Origin: Bacteroidota bacterium
Lineage (GTDB): Bacteria; Bacteroidota; Bacteroidia; UBA8524
DNA: 6,066 nt
Direction of reading: 5' to 3'
Assembly: GCA_003531115.1 (NCBI GenBank)
Contig: DQHT01000069.1
Coordinates: forward strand, 1,071-7,136
The translations under genes and the position numbers were made by a program. The notes beneath the pieces were generated by a model. The model ran no database searches, was not told the DNA's origin, and saw only the letters and a list, made by a program, of their open reading frames with translations. Below are positions 5,143 to 6,066 of this stretch, piece after piece. Every line of letters begins with the position of its first letter. The stretch's first letter is position 1.

Positions 5143-6066
5143 AAATACCTCACTAAAGCCAGTTTAAATTCATAGTAGCGATTGGTAATATTGTAGCTAT
5201 TTGAATTTTTATACAGTTTGTTTTGTGCTGTCCAATCGAGGGAAAGACGCGCTGACCAACTGTCAAGATAAAAATATTCTCCGAATAAACCACCACCGTA
5301 GCTTAGGTTCAGTGGGTTGGCATTGGCGCTAACCGTTGTCTCACTAAGGGTTTTAGGTGAAAGTCCGTTAAAAGCTTTCGACCAATTTAATCCAATACTT
5401 CCCTGGGCCCGCGCACCCAGTCGCAAATTCTTGCCCAGGGTATGGGCATAACCAAAACTAAGCGGTACGGATGCGCTGAACATTTGTTGTTTTGATTCGA
5501 ACACAGTAGGCGTTACTGCTTGCCAGGGAGGAATAGGAATATAGAACATGATATTGCCATTCGTATCCATATAAGGAATTTCCCTCAACTGAAAATTATA
5601 CCGTTGCACCTGGGTTTGTGAACTGAATTGTAGTCCGGCTCCGAATTCCATACCGAATTTTAAGCGGTATTCATACTGAAGGAACAGACGGAAAACCTGG
5701 CTGTTTTGTTTGGCCCCTTTTATGGTTTGTTCGTATTGACGATGGGTTTGTGTGGTATCGTTATTTCCTACCGTCAAGCTCGGGTTACCAAATCCATAAG
5801 CCAAACCAAAAGCAAGGCTTGGGGTAGTCATAGGTGGGATCCGGCTCGAATTCCTGGCAAACATGCCTGTATCCTGATCTTTCCCTTTTTTATAGGCGAC
5901 CACTACAGGTATCTCAGCCTGATCCGGGGCAGGTGGCACGATATGGAAAGTAAAGTAGGGGATTTCTCCCGGACTCAGCACTTCGACACGGCGGGGCCCT
6001 TCGACACGGCGTGAAGGTTCCGCTTCGCCTGATGTTCCGTCTGCCTGCTCAGGGTGACGATTATTT
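5139..6066 (-). CDS. Outer-membrane beta-barrel protein, 5'-partial at the right edge
   Basis: The frame is open from the right edge to the stop at 5139-5141. A GTG at 5981 would give 280 residues, but I reject it as the start: it has no promoter or ribosome site, and no signal peptide follows. The gene therefore probably begins outside the window. Numbering from 5981, residues 1-45 are proline- and charge-rich linker. From about 52 there are amphipathic beta strands typical of an outer-membrane barrel: SLAFGLAYGFG (55-65), QVFRLFLQYEYRL (95-107), FGAGLQFS (113-120), ASVPLSFGYA (170-179), LRLGARAQGSIGLNW (186-200), GGGLFGEYFYL (229-239) and the final strand YEFKLALVRYL (270-280). The bulk of the barrel is present. 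Related Bacteroidota proteins often have an N-terminal cytoplasmic part, one membrane helix and a low-complexity linker before the barrel, which would suit the missing part. The stop overlaps the ATG of the secreted T9SS protein gene (ATGA), so the two are co-transcribed. The function is unknown. Confidence 0.8.
   Translation of the reverse strand, partial: NNRHPEQADGTSGEAEPSRRVEGPRRVEVLSPGEIPYFTFHIVPPAPDQAEIPVVVAYKKGKDQDTGMFARNSSRIPPMTTPSLAFGLAYGFGNPSLTVGNNDTTQTHRQYEQTIKGAKQNSQVFRLFLQYEYRLKFGMEFGAGLQFSSQTQVQRYNFQLREIPYMDTNGNIMFYIPIPPWQAVTPTVFESKQQMFSASVPLSFGYAHTLGKNLRLGARAQGSIGLNWSKAFNGLSPKTLSETTVSANANPLNLSYGGGLFGEYFYLDSWSARLSLDWTAQNKLYKNSNSYNITNRYYEFKLALVRYL
5971..6058. repeat. GC-rich repeat-like segment inside the barrel gene frame
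   Basis: This stretch is much richer in GC than its surroundings. It contains two copies of CTTCGACACGGCG (5981-5993 and 5999-6011, period 18) and an imperfect palindrome CCTT-cga-CACG-g-CGTG-AAGG (5998-6017). On the minus strand it carries GTCACCCTGAGC (6058-6047), GTCGAAGGG (6005-5997) and GTCGAAGTGCTGAGTCC (5987-5971). From memory, such cores occur as dispersed intergenic repeats in many bacteria, Bacteroidota included. The direct repeats are seen; the family assignment is recalled, not searched. In the gene frame it encodes a Glu/Arg/Pro/Gly-rich linker with a duplicated RRVE. Confidence 0.5.

Noticed and set aside
5139..5981. The 280-residue version of the barrel gene starting at GTG 5981
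   Set aside because: The frame stays open upstream to the window edge, there is no signal peptide after the GTG although a barrel protein must be exported, and no start signals are visible. It is annotated as 5'-partial instead.
5706..6014. 102-codon plus-strand ORF at the right end
   Set aside because: It is antisense to the barrel gene and runs into the repeat-like segment; no domain or start signals support it.

Overview
The window looks like a piece of a Bacteroidota chromosome. The evidence is a secreted protein with a type IX secretion (T9SS) type A sorting domain, an outer-membrane beta-barrel protein, a 463-residue arginine decarboxylase of the form I associate with Bacteroidota, promoters of the TTTG / TAnnTTTG type, and starts without clear Shine-Dalgarno sequences. 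Saprospiria or Chitinophagia are plausible, but the class is a guess.

Left half (1-2700), arginine and polyamine metabolism plus a tiny gene. An arginase gene (37-978, minus) and a compact arginine decarboxylase gene (1074-2465, plus) diverge from a 95-bp spacer. Both enzymes consume L-arginine: one gives ornithine and urea, the other agmatine and CO2, so the pair sits at the entry to putrescine and spermidine synthesis. The spacer holds a good -7 element for arginase and a speculative ArgR-box-like palindrome. Right after the arginase stop, at the window edge, lies a CCCATAA heptamer array whose complementary strand has six G-tracts and fits the G-quadruplex pattern. Downstream of the decarboxylase, a very good Bacteroidota promoter drives a 47-codon gene for a very basic protein (2534-2677), too short for most gene callers. 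A symmetric hairpin with U-tracts on both strands (2710-2740) ends it and also the convergent transcript.

Right half (2743-6066), cell-surface operon on the minus strand. A beta-barrel protein gene, cut by the right edge, overlaps by four bases (ATGA) with a 799-residue secreted mosaic protein: signal peptide, propeller-like region, SdrD-B-like module, DUF11/DUF7619-type domain and T9SS tail. The two are probably translationally coupled and may form an outer-membrane/surface pair, but their role is unknown.

The frame of the barrel gene stays open through a GC-rich segment at the right edge (about 5971-6058). That segment resembles a dispersed repeat with GTCACCCTGAGC and GTCGAAGGG cores, so a repeat may be embedded in a coding linker. 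No RNA genes, CRISPR array, transposase or phage genes were seen. I find no clearly new multi-gene system; the best leads are this possible intragenic repeat, the compact decarboxylase with an altered phosphate-site motif, the tiny basic gene and the G-rich array.
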